From Desulfobacula sp. (lineage in GTDB: Bacteria > Desulfobacterota > Desulfobacteria > Desulfobacterales > Desulfobacteraceae): a DNA stretch of 11,824 nt. Made by a program: the position numbers and the translations under genes. Shown in pieces: positions 1-8,570 of this stretch. Every line of letters starts with the position of its first letter. Positions within the stretch are counted from its first letter, which is position 1. The stretch spans positions 1 through 11,824 of the forward strand of contig JAGLNZ010000390.1 in NCBI GenBank assembly GCA_023139225.1. Direction: 5' to 3'. The notes under the pieces were generated by a model. That model saw only the letters and a program-made list of their open reading frames with translations, did not search any database and was not told where the DNA came from.

Positions 1-107
1 ATGGTTTTTATTTGTTTTGTCTCGGCTGCACCGGAAATGACAGGAATTAAAATGAATAGGACTAACAATAAAAGGCGCTGTTTTATTAAAAAATTTAGCT
101 TGTTCAC
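1..107 (-). CDS. N-terminus of an exported protein of unknown function (partial, runs off left edge)
   Basis: The minus strand just past gatB encodes the start of a protein with a textbook Sec signal peptide. I place the start at GTG 107-105, because GGAG at 117-114 lies 6 nt upstream; an in-frame ATG at 119-117 has no Shine-Dalgarno site and would add four residues. From the GTG, residues 1-11 carry Lys3, Lys9 and Arg11. Residues 12-24 are a hydrophobic core (LLLLVLFILIPVI), and residues 25-28 (SGAA) fit a signal peptidase I site with cleavage after Ala28 or Ala27. No lipobox Cys is present. Only about seven mature residues remain before the window ends, so the function cannot be read. It lies 13 nt past the gatB stop, or 1 nt if ATG is used, with no terminator between, so co-transcription with gatB is likely. 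I am fairly sure it is a real gene and have no call on its role. Confidence 0.72.
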   Translation of the reverse strand, partial: MNKLNFLIKQRLLLLVLFILIPVISGAAETKQIKT

Positions 108-113
108 AATAAG

Positions 114-117
114 CTCC
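114..117 (-). promoter_or_regulatory. Shine-Dalgarno site (GGAG) choosing the GTG start at 107
   Basis: On the minus strand GGAG (117-114) stands 6 nt before GTG at 107-105. The competing ATG at 119 overlaps this site and has only AT-rich sequence from the gatB stop before it. This favours GTG as the start of the signal-peptide gene. Confidence 0.55.
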
Positions 118-120
118 ATA

Positions 121-1548
121 TTATAGTTTTGTTTTCAGCAATTGAGTGACGATTTTCGGATCAGCCTTACCCCGGGTTTTTTTCATGATCTTTCCCATGA
201 AAAAGCTGAAAAGTTTTGTTTTACCATCCCTGTATGCCGTCACTTCATCGGGATTTTCATTGATGATATCCTGGACCATTGCTTCAAGTTCTGACTGGTC
301 GGATACCTGTTCAAGCCCTTTTTCCTTTACAATGACTTCAGGGCTTTTTAAGGTTTCAACCATTTCTTCAAATACGGTTTTTGCGGCATTGGCATTAATT
401 TTTCCATTTTCAATCAATAGAAGCAGTTTTGAAAAAGCCTTTGCAGTGATAAGGGACTTCTTTATGCTGATCCCTTTTGTATTCAGCATGCCAAGCAGGG
501 TGGTCATCACCCAGTTGGCCGCCTGTTTTTTGTCTTTCAGGGGTTCGGCTGTTTCTTCAAAAAAATCAGCCAGCTCAATGGACGAGGTCAGAACTTTGGC
601 ATCGTAATCAGCCAGTTTATATTCTTTTACAAATCTTGAACGTTTTTCATCCGGCAGCTCCGGCAGCTCTTTTTCTATTTCTTGGATCCAGTTGTCATCA
701 ACAATGAGCGGCACAAGGTCAGGATCGGGAAAATATCTGTAATCATGGGCTTCTTCTTTGCCGCGCATGGAAGTTGTTTTGTTTTTGGAAGGGTCCCAGA
801 GCCTGGTTTCCTGAATGACCTTTTTCCCTTCTTCCAAAACATATGTCTGGCGTTCAATTTCATAAGAAATAGCTTTTTCAACATTTTTAAAAGAATTCAG
901 GTTTTTAAGTTCTGATCTGATGCCAAATTCTTTTTGCCCCCTGGGTCTTAATGATATATTGGCATCACACCTGAAACTTCCCTGTTCCATGTTACCGTCA
1001 CATACATCAATATATCTTAAAATGGCATGCAGTTTTCTTAAATAGGCGCCTGCCTGCCTTGGCGTCCTGATGTCGGGTTCACTTACAATCTCGATTAAGG
1101 GAACACCGGCCCTGTTTAAATCCACCATGCTTTTGGCCCTTGCAGGATCATGGATCAGTTTTCCTGCATCTTCTTCCATGTGAATCCGTGTAATGCCTAT
1201 CTTTATTGGACCTGCTTTTTCAGATTCAATTTCAAGATACCCATGTTCGGCAATGGGGACTGCATACTGGGATATCTGGTATCCTTTTGGAAGATCCGGG
1301 TAGAAATAATTTTTCCTGTCAAAACGGCTTTCCTGATTTATTTTGCAATTGGTGGCAAGAGCAGCTTTAATTGCAAAGGATACGACCTGTTTGTTCAAGA
1401 CGGGCAACACTCCCGGCATGCCCGTACAAACAGGGCAGGTGTTGGCATTAGGTGATTTGCCAAATTCAGTAGAGCACCCGCAGAAAATTTTGGTTTTGGT
1501 TTTCAGCTGTGCATGGACTTCAAGACCGATAACAGGTTCAAACTGCAT
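121..1548 (-). CDS. gatB: Aspartyl/glutamyl-tRNA(Asn/Gln) amidotransferase subunit B
   Basis: GatB is the tRNA-binding kinase subunit of cytosolic GatCAB. It phosphorylates the side chain of mischarged Glu-tRNA(Gln) or Asp-tRNA(Asn), which is then amidated with ammonia released by GatA. The 475-residue protein has the usual family length. It opens with the signature GLEVHAQL (8-15), then a zinc-type set Cys23, Cys25, Cys38 and Cys41, the motif HMEEDAGK (123-130), and [16 protein letters not shown] (144-159). The C-terminal part (about 330-475) is the YqeY-like tail domain, ending in a Lys-rich helix. The ATG at 1548 is the only good start: the same frame reads a stop 30 nt upstream. AAGGA lies about 11 nt before it. 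gatA and gatC are not in the window, so subunit genes are dispersed. An exported-protein gene follows directly. Identity is secure; whether Gln or Asn (or both) is the physiological product cannot be told from here. Confidence 0.97.
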   Translation of the reverse strand: MQFEPVIGLEVHAQLKTKTKIFCGCSTEFGKSPNANTCPVCTGMPGVLPVLNKQVVSFAIKAALATNCKINQESRFDRKNYFYPDLPKGYQISQYAVPIAEHGYLEIESEKAGPIKIGITRIHMEEDAGKLIHDPARAKSMVDLNRAGVPLIEIVSEPDIRTPRQAGAYLRKLHAILRYIDVCDGNMEQGSFRCDANISLRPRGQKEFGIRSELKNLNSFKNVEKAISYEIERQTYVLEEGKKVIQETRLWDPSKNKTTSMRGKEEAHDYRYFPDPDLVPLIVDDNWIQEIEKELPELPDEKRSRFVKEYKLADYDAKVLTSSIELADFFEETAEPLKDKKQAANWVMTTLLGMLNTKGISIKKSLITAKAFSKLLLLIENGKINANAAKTVFEEMVETLKSPEVIVKEKGLEQVSDQSELEAMVQDIINENPDEVTAYRDGKTKLFSFFMGKIMKKTRGKADPKIVTQLLKTKL

Positions 1549-1708
1549 AAATAATTCTTTCCTTGTGTTTTTATTTTACAATAACCTCCTCTTATAACCT
1601 TGATATTTTCATTAATCAATATAATTTTTATTGCATATGGACAGGTAAAAATATAAAAGTTATACCGGTTATTTTGAGAGCTGCAGAAATTAAAAGGATA
1701 GATTTAAT
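1549..1708. other. AT-rich divergent intergenic region between gatB and the DUF2065 gene
   Basis: This 160-bp spacer must serve both directions. Besides the gatB promoter, the plus strand has a perfect TATAAT at 1620-1625, but the nearest -35-like hexamer, TTGATA (1600-1605), leaves only 14 nt. A second weak option is TTGCAT (1631-1636) with TAAAAG (1654-1659) at 17 nt. One of these probably drives the DUF2065-queA-tgt genes, but I cannot choose. A 6-bp palindrome ACCGGT sits at 1664-1669. I see no riboswitch fold and no terminator. Confidence 0.4.
1591..1619 (-). promoter_or_regulatory. Putative sigma70-type promoter of gatB
   Basis: Read on the minus strand, TTGATT (1619-1614) and TATAAG (1596-1591) are separated by exactly 17 nt, matching the consensus boxes at 4 of 6 and 5 of 6 positions. 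Transcription would start near 1584, giving a leader of about 36 nt before the gatB ATG. This is a motif match only. Confidence 0.5.
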
Positions 1709-1899
1709 ATGAAATTTTTCTTTTGTGTCATCGGCATGGTCATGATTGTTGAAGGACTGCCATACTTTGCATTCCCCAGTAAAATGAAAGAAATGATCCA
1801 AATGATTATCAGCCTTGATGACGCAAATCTAAGAAAGTTTGGCTTTGTTTTAATGCTTGCAGGGCTTTGCATTATTTATTTTGTCATGAAAGGGCAATG

Positions 1900-1900
<1 letters not shown>
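1709..1900 (+). CDS. DUF2065 family small inner-membrane protein (YjeT-like)
   Basis: A 63-residue protein of two hydrophobic segments, about residues 3-22 and 44-60, joined by a polar loop. It resembles the DUF2065 family, represented by E. coli YjeT. The shared features are an EGLPYFAFP stretch (15-23) matching the family's EGL...P turn after helix 1, the LRKFG motif (41-45) before helix 2, and a short basic tail. The function of the family is not established. AAGGA (1694-1698) stands 10 nt before the ATG. Its TGA overlaps the queA ATG by one base (TGATG), so the two are likely translationally coupled. It is the first gene of the plus-strand run and so probably of that transcript. Family membership is a confident recognition by pattern; any role in queuosine synthesis would be guesswork. 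Confidence 0.85.
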
Positions 1901-4096
<2,196 letters not shown>

Positions 4097-4139
4097 TAAA
4101 AAATTTTTAATATTATAATTAACACAAGGAAGTAAACAT

Positions 4140-4487
4140 ATGCACGAAATGGGAATTGCCCAGCAACTGGTTCAGATTGCCATAGATTCTATCCCCGAAG
4201 ATATTGAGAATCCAAAGGTGGAAAAACTCAATCTGAAAATCGGGAAACTCGCATCTGTGGTTGAGCACAGTTTGACCTTTTGTTTTGAGATCATAACAAA
4301 AGATACGCCTTTGGAGAATGCAAGGCTGGATATTGATTTTATTCCGGTAATGGTCCATTGTAAATCCTGTGATAATGAATGGGAAGTTACAGGGCCTGTA
4401 TTTAAATGTCCCTTTTGTGAGGACGGGGATGTTGAAATGCTCACCGGAAGGGAGATTGAGATCACTTCTCTGGAACTTGCAGATTAA
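4140..4487 (+). CDS. hypA: Hydrogenase/urease nickel incorporation protein HypA
   Basis: HypA is a zinc-stabilised nickel metallochaperone that, with HypB, loads nickel into the large subunit of [NiFe]-hydrogenase in the cytosol. The 115-residue protein has the standard length. It begins MHE, where His2 is the established nickel ligand. It carries the paired zinc cysteines Cys74, Cys77, Cys90 and Cys93 in the CKSC and CPFC knuckles. AAGGA (4126-4130) lies about 9 nt before the ATG. The 43-bp gap after tgt is almost pure A/T and holds a TATAAT (4114-4119) but no -35 box at the right distance. It is therefore open whether hypA has its own promoter or is read through from tgt. hypB follows after 37 nt. 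No hydrogenase structural genes or hypCDEF are in the window. Confidence 0.95.
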   Translation: MHEMGIAQQLVQIAIDSIPEDIENPKVEKLNLKIGKLASVVEHSLTFCFEIITKDTPLENARLDIDFIPVMVHCKSCDNEWEVTGPVFKCPFCEDGDVEMLTGREIEITSLELAD

Positions 4488-4524
4488 TTAAAGATATAAA
4501 CCATTAAGAAAGACAGGCGGAATA

Positions 4525-5193
4525 ATGGAAATAAATATTCAAAAAAGAGTCCTTGAGGCAAATGAGACAGAAGCAGATAAAAATCGAAAGTTTTTCAAAG
4601 ATAAAAATGTTTTTGTTGTTAACATGATGTCATCTCCCGGTTCCGGAAAGACAGAAACCCTTTGTAAAACCCTGGTAAAATTGATGCCGGATATCAGGGT
4701 GGGGGTGATTGTGGGAGATATCTGCACCACCAACGATGCAGACAGGCTTGAAGTAACCGGCGCTAAAGTAACCCAGATCAATACGGACCAGTTTGGTGGT
4801 GACTGCCATCTGGCAGCAAACCTGATCATTGACTCGGCAAAGCAGCTTGGTTGTGACGATCTTGATCTTCTCATTGTGGAAAACATTGGAAATCTTGTCT
4901 GTCCGGCTGAATTTGATATTGGAGAGGATGCAAGGGCTGTGGTCTTAAGCGTAACAGAAGGCGAAGACAAACCATTGAAATATCCGTTGATGTTCAGGGT
5001 AGCTGACGTGGCGATTTTAAACAAAATCGATTTGCTGCCGTATCTTGACTTTGATGCCAAATTGGTGGTGGATAATATGAAACAGGTGCATCCCCATCTG
5101 CCCGTGTTTGAGATTTCAGCCAAGACCGAAGAGGGTTTTGAACCCTGGCTTGAGTGGCTGAAGATTAAGGTATTTGAAAAAACAGGAAGATAG
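4525..5193 (+). CDS. hypB: Hydrogenase nickel incorporation GTPase HypB
   Basis: HypB is a SIMIBI-class GTPase whose GTP-dependent dimerisation drives nickel transfer during [NiFe]-hydrogenase maturation. The 222-residue chain shows the P-loop SSPGSGKT (36-43), the GD pair at 64-65, the family stretch ENIGNLVCPAEFDIGE (119-134) and the guanine-specificity NKID (166-169). The interfacial metal site Cys94-His95 lies in GGDCHLAAN, where many HypB proteins have CHLDA, so the acidic residue after Leu is Ala here. There is no N-terminal CXXCGC nickel motif as in E. coli HypB and no His-rich nickel-storage tract, making this the short core form. AGGCGG at 4515-4520 is its ribosome site. It sits between its partner hypA and a Memo-family gene. 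The assignment is firm, although urease or another nickel enzyme could be an additional client. Confidence 0.95.
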   Translation: MEINIQKRVLEANETEADKNRKFFKDKNVFVVNMMSSPGSGKTETLCKTLVKLMPDIRVGVIVGDICTTNDADRLEVTGAKVTQINTDQFGGDCHLAANLIIDSAKQLGCDDLDLLIVENIGNLVCPAEFDIGEDARAVVLSVTEGEDKPLKYPLMFRVADVAILNKIDLLPYLDFDAKLVVDNMKQVHPHLPVFEISAKTEEGFEPWLEWLKIKVFEKTGR

Positions 5194-5211
5194 TTTTAAG
5201 AGGGGACGGTC

Positions 5212-6066
5212 ATGGAAATAAAAAAAATGGCATTTGCCGGTTCCTGGTATCCTGCAGGTTCTGATGAGTGTGAAGCCTCCATACAAGGCTTTTTAAAAGA
5301 AAAACAGGGGCCGCTTGACGGCGGGTTTATGGGTGGTATTGTTCCCCATGCGGGCTGGTATTATTCCGGATCGATTGCCTGCCGGGTCATTGCCTCTCTT
5401 AAGTCGGATGAAAAAATTGATACCATTATCCTTTTCGGTGCGCATATGCACAAACAGTCCGAGCCCTTTATCCTGACACACGGCGCCATTGAAACACCCT
5501 TTGGAGATATTGAGGTGGATAGACAATTAGCCGATAAGATTTGTAGCGGAATCAGTATCCGCCCAAGATCCCCTTTAAAATTCCCGGATGACAATACCCT
5601 TGAGCTTCAATATCCGTTTATCAAGTATTTTTATCCAAATGCAAAAATAGTGGTTTGCGGTGTTGCTCCGTCATTTTTTGCCTCTATCATTGGAAGTATG
5701 GCAGTGGAGGAGGCAAAAAACTTATCAAAAAAGATAAGAGTTATCGGTTCTACAGATATGACCCACTATGGTCCTGATTTCGGATTTACTTCGGCAGGAA
5801 CCGGTGAAAAGGCTGTGGAATGGGTAAAAAACGAAAATGATAGAAATGCTGTTCAGGCAATGATGGAAATGGATGAATCAAAGATTATTGCCGAAGGGTT
5901 GGAAAATAAAAATATGTGCTGCCCGGGAGCTGCTTGTGCCACAGCAGCTGCCTGCAAAAAACTTGGCGCAGCCAAGGCAATTGAACTTGACTACGCCACA
6001 AGTTTTGAGAAAACAGCTTCCGCAAGTTTTGTCGGATATTCAGGGATACTTTATTCGTTGTCCTGA
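5212..6066 (+). CDS. amrB: Memo family protein, AmmeMemoRadiSam system protein B
   Basis: A 284-residue member of the MEMO1/AmrB family, which has the fold of class III non-haem iron dioxygenases such as LigB. In bacteria it is often found with an AMMECR1-like protein and a radical SAM protein. Neither partner gene is in this window. The sequence shows the N-terminal AFAGSWYPAG (7-16), VPHAGWYYSG (44-53) with His46, GAHMH (76-80) with His78 and His80, DDNTLELQYPF (126-136), STDMTHYG (180-187) with His185, and Cys236/Cys237 plus Cys242 near the position of the metal-binding Cys of human MEMO1. The metal-binding residues therefore look intact. GAGGGG (5200-5205) stands before ATG 5212; a second ATG at 5227 has no such site. 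It follows hypB after 18 nt. Its 3' end overlaps gltX on the other strand by 16 bp. Family is sure; biochemical role is not. Confidence 0.92.
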   Translation: MEIKKMAFAGSWYPAGSDECEASIQGFLKEKQGPLDGGFMGGIVPHAGWYYSGSIACRVIASLKSDEKIDTIILFGAHMHKQSEPFILTHGAIETPFGDIEVDRQLADKICSGISIRPRSPLKFPDDNTLELQYPFIKYFYPNAKIVVCGVAPSFFASIIGSMAVEEAKNLSKKIRVIGSTDMTHYGPDFGFTSAGTGEKAVEWVKNENDRNAVQAMMEMDESKIIAEGLENKNMCCPGAACATAAACKKLGAAKAIELDYATSFEKTASASFVGYSGILYSLS

Positions 6067-7454
6067 ATAAGCCCGATTGCTCGTTTAATTCTTAGAATAG
6101 TTTTTTCTTTGCCAAGGGCCAGAAGCATTTCAAAGATGCCGGGACTCACAGTTGTGCCGGTGATGGCAACCCTTAACGGCTGGGCAATCTTACCGAACTT
6201 AAGTTCAGTCTCTTCCATGATTTGTTTAAAAACGTTTTCAAGCTCTTCTTGAGTATACACTTCAAGGGCGTTAATATAGTCTGCAGATTTCAGCAAGATG
6301 TCCAGGGTGTCGGATTTCAGGAATTTTTTGGCTGCCTTTTCATCAAATTGCACCTCATCCTGATAATAGAAGGCCGCTCCCTTAGCCATTTCAACAAGGG
6401 TTTTGCTTCTGGGCTGAAGGGTTTGGATAACACCCTGTGTAAATGAATCATTCTTAGCATCAATGCCGAAGCTTTTCAGGTGAAACAAGAGATGGTCTGC
6501 CAGTTCTTCAGGGCTTTTGCTTTGGATATGTTTTGAATTCAGAGCCAAAAGCTTATCCGTGTCAAACATGGAAGCAGACCTGCCCAGATGGTCCAGGTCA
6601 AATTTTTCAATGAGGTCATCTCGTTCAAAAAATTCCTGATCTCCATGGGACCATCCCAGCCGGACCAGGTAATTGATCATGGCATCGGGCAAAAATCCCA
6701 TTTTTTGATATTCTCCCACCGACATGGCACCATGCCGCTTGCTTAATCGCGACTTGTCAGATCCCAGAACCATGGGGACATGGCCGAAAACCGGCATGTC
6801 AGCTTCAAGCGCCTGGTATATCAACATTTGTTTTGGGGTGTTGATCAGATGATCATCCCCCCTGATGATGGTATTGATTCCCATGGTCAAGTCATCAATC
6901 ACAACCGCCAGATTGTACATGGCAGACCCGTCACTTCTCTGTATAATAAAGTCGTCAATTTCGGAATTTTGAAAAGCCGTATCTCCCTTTACAATATCAT
7001 TGACAATGGTGACGCCTGTGTCCGGAGTTTTAAGGCGTACAACGGTGTTGTTACCCTTTGCAAGGCTTTTTGTCCTGCACTTGCCGTTGTACATGGGTTT
7101 TAATCCTTTATCCTTTGCTTCTTGTCTCATGGCATTGACTTGGTCAGGGGTGCACGAACAATAGTAGGCCGACCCTGATTCTATCAGTTTGTCTATATAC
7201 TCATTGTAGATATGGTATCTTTCAGTTTGAAAATAAGGGCCCTCATCCCAGTCAATGCCGAGCCATTCAAGGGATTCCAATATGGCATCAAGGGATTCTT
7301 TTGTGGATCTTGCAGCATCTGTATCTTCAATTCTTAAAATAAATTTTCCTTTTGTTTTCCTTGCATAAAGCCAGTTGAAAAGTGCAGTTCTTGCCCCGCC
7401 AATGTGGAGGTATCCAGTGGGGGAGGGGGGAAACCGCGTAATAATTGTATCCAT
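6051..7454 (-). CDS. gltX: Glutamyl-tRNA synthetase
   Basis: A class Ib aminoacyl-tRNA synthetase that charges tRNA(Glu) and, if non-discriminating, also tRNA(Gln) for later amidation by GatCAB. The product has 467 residues, normal for bacterial GluRS. The Rossmann signature RFPPSPTGYLHIGGAR includes HIGG at 17-20, and the KMSKS-type loop is DKSRLSKR (233-240). The C-terminal anticodon-binding part ends with the conserved QPLRVAITG (425-433). An insertion resembling the zinc domain has Cys99, Cys101 and Cys126; Thr128 stands where E. coli has its His ligand, and Tyr122 is a candidate fourth ligand. I chose ATG 7454 because GGAG lies 5 nt upstream and the protein then begins directly at the catalytic fold. 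The same frame extends to an ATG at 7511, but those 19 residues are unlike the family. Its promoter is not evident. Confidence 0.96.
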   Translation of the reverse strand: MDTIITRFPPSPTGYLHIGGARTALFNWLYARKTKGKFILRIEDTDAARSTKESLDAILESLEWLGIDWDEGPYFQTERYHIYNEYIDKLIESGSAYYCSCTPDQVNAMRQEAKDKGLKPMYNGKCRTKSLAKGNNTVVRLKTPDTGVTIVNDIVKGDTAFQNSEIDDFIIQRSDGSAMYNLAVVIDDLTMGINTIIRGDDHLINTPKQMLIYQALEADMPVFGHVPMVLGSDKSRLSKRHGAMSVGEYQKMGFLPDAMINYLVRLGWSHGDQEFFERDDLIEKFDLDHLGRSASMFDTDKLLALNSKHIQSKSPEELADHLLFHLKSFGIDAKNDSFTQGVIQTLQPRSKTLVEMAKGAAFYYQDEVQFDEKAAKKFLKSDTLDILLKSADYINALEVYTQEELENVFKQIMEETELKFGKIAQPLRVAITGTTVSPGIFEMLLALGKEKTILRIKRAIGLIQDNE

Positions 7455-7544
7455 TTGTTCTCCGTCAAAATAAAAATAAATATTGAGTAAAATCGAGCCC
7501 TTAAGTACCATAAAACTTTGAATTGAGCAACAGGGTTTAATTTC

Positions 7545-7573
7545 TTGACACTTTTGGGGAATTAAGGTAAATA
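7545..7573 (+). promoter_or_regulatory. Putative promoter of the rpmF-acpP-rpiB-glyA operon
   Basis: A perfect -35 hexamer TTGACA (7545-7550) is followed after 17 nt by TAAATA (7568-7573), a modest -10. An alternative start signal is the extended -10 TGGTATATA at 7591-7599, which overlaps TATAAT at 7596-7601 but lacks a good -35 box. Either gives a leader of roughly 35-65 nt before rpmF. The region 7455-7641 is otherwise AT-rich and shows no hairpin or recognisable operator; it must also contain the unseen gltX promoter. Confidence 0.5.
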
Positions 7574-7641
7574 TCTATGTTTTATTATATTGGTATATAA
7601 TAATAGAAATTCAAATAAAATAATATAGTTAGGAGAGATCA

Positions 7642-7830
7642 ATGGCAGTACCAAAGCAAAAGAGTTCTAAAGCAAGAGGAAGAAAAAGACGGACACATTA
7701 CAAAACAAGCGCACCCACAGTGAGTGTATGCCCTGAATGCCAGGAACCCAAACTTCCTCATACCGCCTGTCCTGAATGCGGAGCTTATAAAGGAAGAAAT
7801 GTAAACGACCCGACTGATGACGAAGAATAG
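7642..7830 (+). CDS. rpmF: Large ribosomal subunit protein bL32 (zinc-binding form)
   Basis: A 62-residue basic ribosomal protein. It starts with the family signature MAVPKQKSSKARGRKRRTHY and carries two CPEC knuckles giving Cys30, Cys33, Cys43 and Cys46. It is therefore the cysteine-containing, zinc-binding type, not the Cys-less paralogue. The tail is acidic (DPTDDEE). A strong AGGAGA site (7631-7636) sits 5 nt before the ATG. It leads the plus-strand operon and is followed 21 nt later by acpP. In many bacteria rpmF is followed by plsX and the fab genes; these are missing between rpmF and acpP here. Confidence 0.97.
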   Translation: MAVPKQKSSKARGRKRRTHYKTSAPTVSVCPECQEPKLPHTACPECGAYKGRNVNDPTDDEE

Positions 7831-7851
7831 TTAAAGGAGGCAGTCTAAACC

Positions 7852-8085
7852 ATGACGGTTGAAACAAAAGTAAAAAAAGTGATTGCCCAGAAAATACCCG
7901 ATATTGATATTGAGGATGTTATTCCAGAGGCATCCTTAATTGAAGACCTGGGTGCGGATTCCCTGACAATCGTTGAGCTGGTCATGTCAATGGAAGAAAT
8001 TTTTGAGATTGAAATTGATGATGATGACGCTGAAAAATTGCTCACAGTTCAGGATGCCATTGATTTTATCAAATCAAAATCTTAA
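7852..8085 (+). CDS. acpP: Acyl carrier protein
   Basis: A 77-residue acidic four-helix protein that carries growing acyl chains on a phosphopantetheine arm during fatty-acid synthesis. The attachment site is Ser37 in GADSL (34-38), followed by the helix-2 sequence VELVMSMEEIFEIEI (41-55) and DDDDAEKLLTVQDAIDFI (56-73), all typical of AcpP. It differs slightly from the common DSLDTVELV form in reading DSLTIVELV. A full AAAGGAGG (7833-7840) stands 11 nt before the ATG. It lies directly between rpmF and rpiB; the usual neighbours fabG upstream and fabF downstream are absent, so it is either the main ACP separated from its pathway genes or a second copy. Similarity to the general fatty-acid type supports the first option, but I cannot check for other ACP genes. 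Confidence 0.95.
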   Translation: MTVETKVKKVIAQKIPDIDIEDVIPEASLIEDLGADSLTIVELVMSMEEIFEIEIDDDDAEKLLTVQDAIDFIKSKS

Positions 8086-8090
8086 GAATT

Positions 8091-8106
8091 GAGGTAAATA
8101 AAATGG
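8091..8106 (+). repeat. Copy 1 of a 16-nt translation-start repeat (before rpiB)
   Basis: GAGGTAAATAAAATGG, containing the Shine-Dalgarno site GAGG (8 nt spacing) and the rpiB start codon. The identical 16 nt recur at 8555-8570 around the glyA start. Confidence 0.8.
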
Positions 8107-8543
8107 ATAAAGACAGGTCCATTATTATTGGAAGTGACCATGCAGCCTATGAGTTGAAAGAAAAGATTAAAACATATCTTATCGATAAGGGATATCAAGT
8201 TGAAGATGCCGGGACAAAAAGCAATGCATCGGTAAATTATGTGGATTATGGGAAAAAGGTTGCAGGGGCTGTATCAGACGGCCGGTTTTCAAAAGGGATT
8301 CTTCTTTGCGGCACAGGGCTTGGTATGTCCATGGTAGCCAACCGGTTTGTCAATGTAAGGGCAGCCCTTTGTTCTGATATTTTTTCAGCAAAAATGAGCA
8401 GGGTTCATAATGATGCCAATATTCTGGTCCTTGGCGGCCGTATTCTTGGGGATATGCTTGCATTTGCTCTTGTTCAAACCTGGCTGGATACCGAGTTTGA
8501 AGGCGGTCGGCATCTTGAACGCATTCAGAGTATAGATAACTAG
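8103..8543 (+). CDS. rpiB: Ribose-5-phosphate isomerase B
   Basis: RpiB interconverts ribose 5-phosphate and ribulose 5-phosphate in the pentose phosphate pathway. The 146-residue protein, of normal family length, has the N-terminal phosphate-binding SDHAAYELK (11-19), the catalytic Cys69 with Thr71 in [13 protein letters not shown] (69-81), NVRAALC (84-90), and His102 in SRVHNDAN (99-106), the counterpart of E. coli His99. These favour a true RpiB over the related LacAB subunits. The start is fixed by GAGG at 8091-8094, 8 nt upstream. It lies 17 nt after acpP and 23 nt before glyA. The rpiB-glyA pairing is common in Gram-positives and delta-proteobacteria and places this gene in the same transcript. 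Confidence 0.95.
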   Translation: MDKDRSIIIGSDHAAYELKEKIKTYLIDKGYQVEDAGTKSNASVNYVDYGKKVAGAVSDGRFSKGILLCGTGLGMSMVANRFVNVRAALCSDIFSAKMSRVHNDANILVLGGRILGDMLAFALVQTWLDTEFEGGRHLERIQSIDN

Positions 8544-8554
8544 ATATACCAAAA

Positions 8555-8570
8555 GAGGTAAATAAAATGG
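8555..8570 (+). repeat. Copy 2 of a 16-nt translation-start repeat (before glyA)
   Basis: An exact match to 8091-8106, again spanning the Shine-Dalgarno GAGG, an 8-nt spacer and the start codon, here that of glyA. The flanking bases differ beyond these 16 nt. Confidence 0.8.

Noticed and set aside
1585..1590. Perfect AGGAGG (minus strand) upstream of gatB, followed by TTG
   Set aside because: It lies about 36 nt from the gatB ATG, and the TTG after it is followed at once by a stop codon, so it cannot start gatB. It coincides with the expected transcription start.
1664..1669. ACCGGT palindrome as an operator
   Set aside because: Symmetry does not extend beyond 6 bp, too short to call a site.
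1597..1708. preQ1 riboswitch before the DUF2065-queA-tgt genes
   Set aside because: I saw no C-rich loop and A-rich tail typical of the class I aptamer, only AT-rich promoter-like sequence.
1867..1899. Upstream ATG extending queA by 11 residues
   Set aside because: The added residues are unlike QueA and lie inside the DUF2065 gene; ATG 1900 has a well-placed ribosome site.
4097..4139. Possible terminator or promoter in the tgt-hypA gap (AAAAAATTTTT and TATAAT)
   Set aside because: The inverted repeat is pure A/T and would not form a stable stem. The TATAAT has no -35 hexamer at 16-18 nt.
4539..5123. 194-codon open frame on the minus strand opposite hypB
   Set aside because: It is a mirror of hypB codon use, low-complexity Ser/Thr-rich, with no ribosome site; hypB itself is certain.
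7455..7511. Extension of gltX to an ATG at 7511
   Set aside because: The extra 19 residues are not part of the GluRS family, and GGAG marks the start at 7454.
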